A stretch of 8,957 bases of DNA from DATMXS01 sp050260275 (GTDB lineage: Bacteria; Acidobacteriota; Terriglobia; Bryobacterales; Bryobacteraceae), in assembly GCA_050260275.1 (NCBI GenBank), contig JBLNBX010000194.1:1-8957 (forward strand), written 5' to 3'. The number at the start of each line of letters is the position of its first letter. Position 1 is the stretch's first letter. Positions 6,811 through 8,957 of this stretch are shown in pieces. The position numbers were made by a program, and so were the translations under genes. Under the pieces are notes generated by a model. That model made no database searches, was not told the DNA's origin, and saw only the letters and a program-made list of their open reading frames with translations.

Positions 6811-8957
6811 ATGCCCCTGATAAAGGCTGGCATAAGACAATTCACACGATTATTGTTCAGGCTCTGCTTCAGGGTACGCGTGCGCGGAAGTGTCGGAAAA
6901 CACGAGCGCTTACTGCTGGTGTCGAATCACCAGTCGCTGCTGGACGGGGTGCTCCTGGGCGCGTTTTTGCCGGTCGAGCCGATGTGGGTCCTGCACACAT
7001 CTATTGCCCGCCACTGGTGGGTCCGGCTGCCCATGAGCTTCCTGCCGCATCTGGTGATCGACTCGGCGAACCCGCTCGCGATGAAGAGAGTGATCGAGTT
7101 GCTCGAGGGCGGCACACCCGTGCTGATCTTCCCGGAAGGCCGCGTAACGACGACCGGCTCGATGATGAAGTTGTACGAAGGTCCGGCTTACGCCGCGGCT
7201 CGCACGGGCGCGGCCGTGGTGCCCATTCACATCGAAGGCGCGGTGTACTCCTACTTCAGCCGGATGACGGGCGATTTTCCGAAAAAGCTGTTCCCGCGCA
7301 TAACGGTGACAATTCACGAGCCGCGTTGGATCACCAGGCCGGATCTGCCCACCGCCCACAGCCGCCGCAAGGTGGAGACCGAGCAACTGCGCCGCATCAT
7401 GCAGCAGAGCGCGTTCGACGCGCGCGAAAAAGGAACGCTGTTCCCCGCCCTGCTCGACGCCATCAAGCTTCACGGGCGGCGCCGGAGGATGCTGGAAGAC
7501 TCGGTCCACCCCTATCACGAGGCGACGTACGGCGGAATCCTGAAAGGCTCGCTCGCACTAGGCCGCATGGTATCGAAGGTGACCGGAGAGGGCGAGCGCG
7601 TCGGCGTCCTGATGCCGAACACTGCGGCGACGGTTTCGCTCATACTCGGGATGTTCGCCTTCCGGCGCGTGCCTGCGATGCTCAACTACTCGTCCGGTGC
7701 GGAGGCGTTGCGCCATGCCTGCCGTACGGCCGGGGTGAAGCTTATCATCACCTCCCGTTCGTTTCTGGAGAAGGCGCGGATAGCGGACAACGTCAGCACG
7801 CTCGATGGAGTCAGCGTGGTGTGTCTCGAAGACCTGCGCGCCGGCTTCGGCGCGGCGGACAAGCTCTGGCTGCTGTTCTTTGCCCTGCGGTTTCCGCGCC
7901 TCGTGGCGCGCCCGGCGCGGCCAGAGGATCCCGCCGTAATTCTGTTCACTTCCGGAACCGAAGGCCGCCCAAAGGGCGTAGTGCTATCTCACGACGCGCT
8001 GCTAGCGAACGTCGCACAGATCCGCGCGATCATCGAGTTCTCTTCAAAAGACCGGTTCATGAGCGCGCTGCCTCTGTTCCACGCGTTTGGCCTGACGGTG
8101 GGTGTCTTGCTGCCGCTGCTATACGGAACGCGGATCTTCCTCCATCTTTCGCCGCTACATTACCGGGTTGTCCCGGAGCTTATCTACGACCGCGACTGTA
8201 CGGTGCTGTTCTCCTCGTCCACGTTTCTCGGTAACTACGCGCGCTACGCGCACCCGTTCGATTTTTCGCGCTTGCGCCTGGTTGTGGCCGGCGCGGAGAA
8301 GCTCAGCGACGAAGTGCGCAGGCTGTACGCCGACAAGTTCGGCATCCGCATCCTGGAGGGTTACGGCGTGACCGAGACCGCGCCCGTGGTTTCCGTGAAC
8401 ACGCCTCTGGCGGCGCGCACCGGTTCGGTGGGCCAGCCCGCGCCCGGGTGCGAGCTGCGAATCGAGAAGGTGCCGGGCATCGAGTGCGGGGGGCTGCTGC
8501 ACATTCGCGGCGCCAACGTCATGATCGGCTACCTGGACGAAAACGGCCGCATCGACCCGGTACACTCCATCTTCGGCCCGGGCTGGCACAACACGGGAGA
8601 CATTGCGTCCATCGACGAGGCCGGATTCCTGTACATCCATGGCCGGCTCAAGCGCTTTGCGAAGGTCGCGGGAGAGATGGTGCCGCTGGAGCTTACCGAG
8701 CGCATTGCGGCAGCGGCATCTCCTGACCGCACGCACGCTGCGGTAGCGATAGCTGAGGAGGGCCGCGGGGAGAGTATAGTCCTGCTAACGGACGATCCGG
8801 CGCTGCGGCGCGAGCGCCTGCAGCAGGCCGCGCGTGACCTCGGCGTCCCGGAGCTGGCCATCCCGCGCCGCCTCATCTCAGTGCGGGAGGTGCCACACCT
8901 GCCGAACGGCAAGAGGGACTACCCCGCCATCGACCGCATGGCGCGCGAACTCATCCG
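6811..8957 (+). CDS. aas: Bifunctional lysophospholipid acyltransferase / acyl-ACP synthetase, 3' end cut by window edge
   Basis: Reacylates lysophosphatidylethanolamine at the inner membrane, using acyl-ACP formed by its own synthetase domain (as in E. coli Aas, 719 residues). 715 complete codons are present with no stop. The N-terminal acyltransferase shows NHQSLLD (39-45, His and Asp of the HX4D motif), IFPEGRVTTTGS (106-117) and VVPIHIEG (137-144). The C-terminal adenylate-forming domain shows the P-loop FTSGTEGRPKG (379-389), YGVTE (518-522), NTGD (594-597), GRLKRFAKVAGEM (611-623) and the late lysine motif NGK (699-701). Long stretches match my recollection of E. coli Aas, for example RFMSALPLFH and ILEGYGVTE, so only a few C-terminal residues should be missing. 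The ATG at 6811 best fits the family N-terminus; in-frame ATGs at 6775, 6799 and 6802 are alternatives, none with a good Shine-Dalgarno. No lplT transporter gene is visible; one could lie beyond the edge. Confidence 0.95.
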   Translation, partial: MPLIKAGIRQFTRLLFRLCFRVRVRGSVGKHERLLLVSNHQSLLDGVLLGAFLPVEPMWVLHTSIARHWWVRLPMSFLPHLVIDSANPLAMKRVIELLEGGTPVLIFPEGRVTTTGSMMKLYEGPAYAAARTGAAVVPIHIEGAVYSYFSRMTGDFPKKLFPRITVTIHEPRWITRPDLPTAHSRRKVETEQLRRIMQQSAFDAREKGTLFPALLDAIKLHGRRRRMLEDSVHPYHEATYGGILKGSLALGRMVSKVTGEGERVGVLMPNTAATVSLILGMFAFRRVPAMLNYSSGAEALRHACRTAGVKLIITSRSFLEKARIADNVSTLDGVSVVCLEDLRAGFGAADKLWLLFFALRFPRLVARPARPEDPAVILFTSGTEGRPKGVVLSHDALLANVAQIRAIIEFSSKDRFMSALPLFHAFGLTVGVLLPLLYGTRIFLHLSPLHYRVVPELIYDRDCTVLFSSSTFLGNYARYAHPFDFSRLRLVVAGAEKLSDEVRRLYADKFGIRILEGYGVTETAPVVSVNTPLAARTGSVGQPAPGCELRIEKVPGIECGGLLHIRGANVMIGYLDENGRIDPVHSIFGPGWHNTGDIASIDEAGFLYIHGRLKRFAKVAGEMVPLELTERIAAAASPDRTHAAVAIAEEGRGESIVLLTDDPALRRERLQQAARDLGVPELAIPRRLISVREVPHLPNGKRDYPAIDRMARELI

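Noticed and set aside
6741..8234. A 497-codon open frame on the plus strand
   Set aside because: It is a shifted-frame shadow of aas. Its translation is rich in Arg, Ala, Gly and Pro without family motifs, while the frame starting at 6811 carries all Aas motifs and stays open to the window end.

Overview
The window is a GC-rich bacterial chromosome segment (clearly above 60% GC by eye) holding six protein genes and short spacers. Two genes are cut by the window edges. Gene content suggests a diderm with facultative or anaerobic carbon metabolism: a pyruvate:ferredoxin oxidoreductase, a cyclic-di-AMP synthase operon, and an Aas-type lysophospholipid acyltransferase/acyl-ACP synthetase. An acidobacterium (Bryobacterales-like) would fit, but that is an impression from gene content and composition. 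No rRNA, tRNA, insertion sequence or cas gene was seen.

Layout. (1) 2-3605, plus strand: the C-terminal ~845 residues of NifJ, then a 64-base gap containing a long stem-loop and a strong Shine-Dalgarno, then a dihydroorotate-dehydrogenase-like flavoprotein that lacks the usual catalytic motif. (2) 3606-3831: a convergent intergenic region with a terminator-like hairpin and an exact 31-base direct repeat with a 70-base period. (3) 3832-6715, minus strand: a compact operon cdaA-cdaR-glmM, with cdaA and cdaR overlapping and 14 bases between cdaR and glmM. (4) 6716-6810: a short divergent promoter region. (5) 6811 to the window end, plus strand: an aas gene, complete except for its last few codons. 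Because it has no stop inside the window, a stop-to-stop ORF search misses it and reports instead a 497-residue wrong-frame shadow at 6741-8234.

How the genes work together. NifJ interconverts pyruvate and acetyl-CoA using ferredoxin or flavodoxin; the downstream flavoprotein is probably co-transcribed and its role is open. CdaA makes c-di-AMP at the membrane, CdaR is its membrane-anchored regulator, and GlmM makes glucosamine-1-phosphate for peptidoglycan and LPS precursors. This is the well-known module linking c-di-AMP to cell-wall synthesis. The divergent aas gene repairs lysophospholipids, so 3832-8957 is broadly an envelope-homeostasis locus. I see no wholly new system. The most unusual items are the degenerate-site flavoprotein beside nifJ, the structured repeat at 3656-3756, the stem-loop at 2551-2584, and a possible leaderless start for aas.
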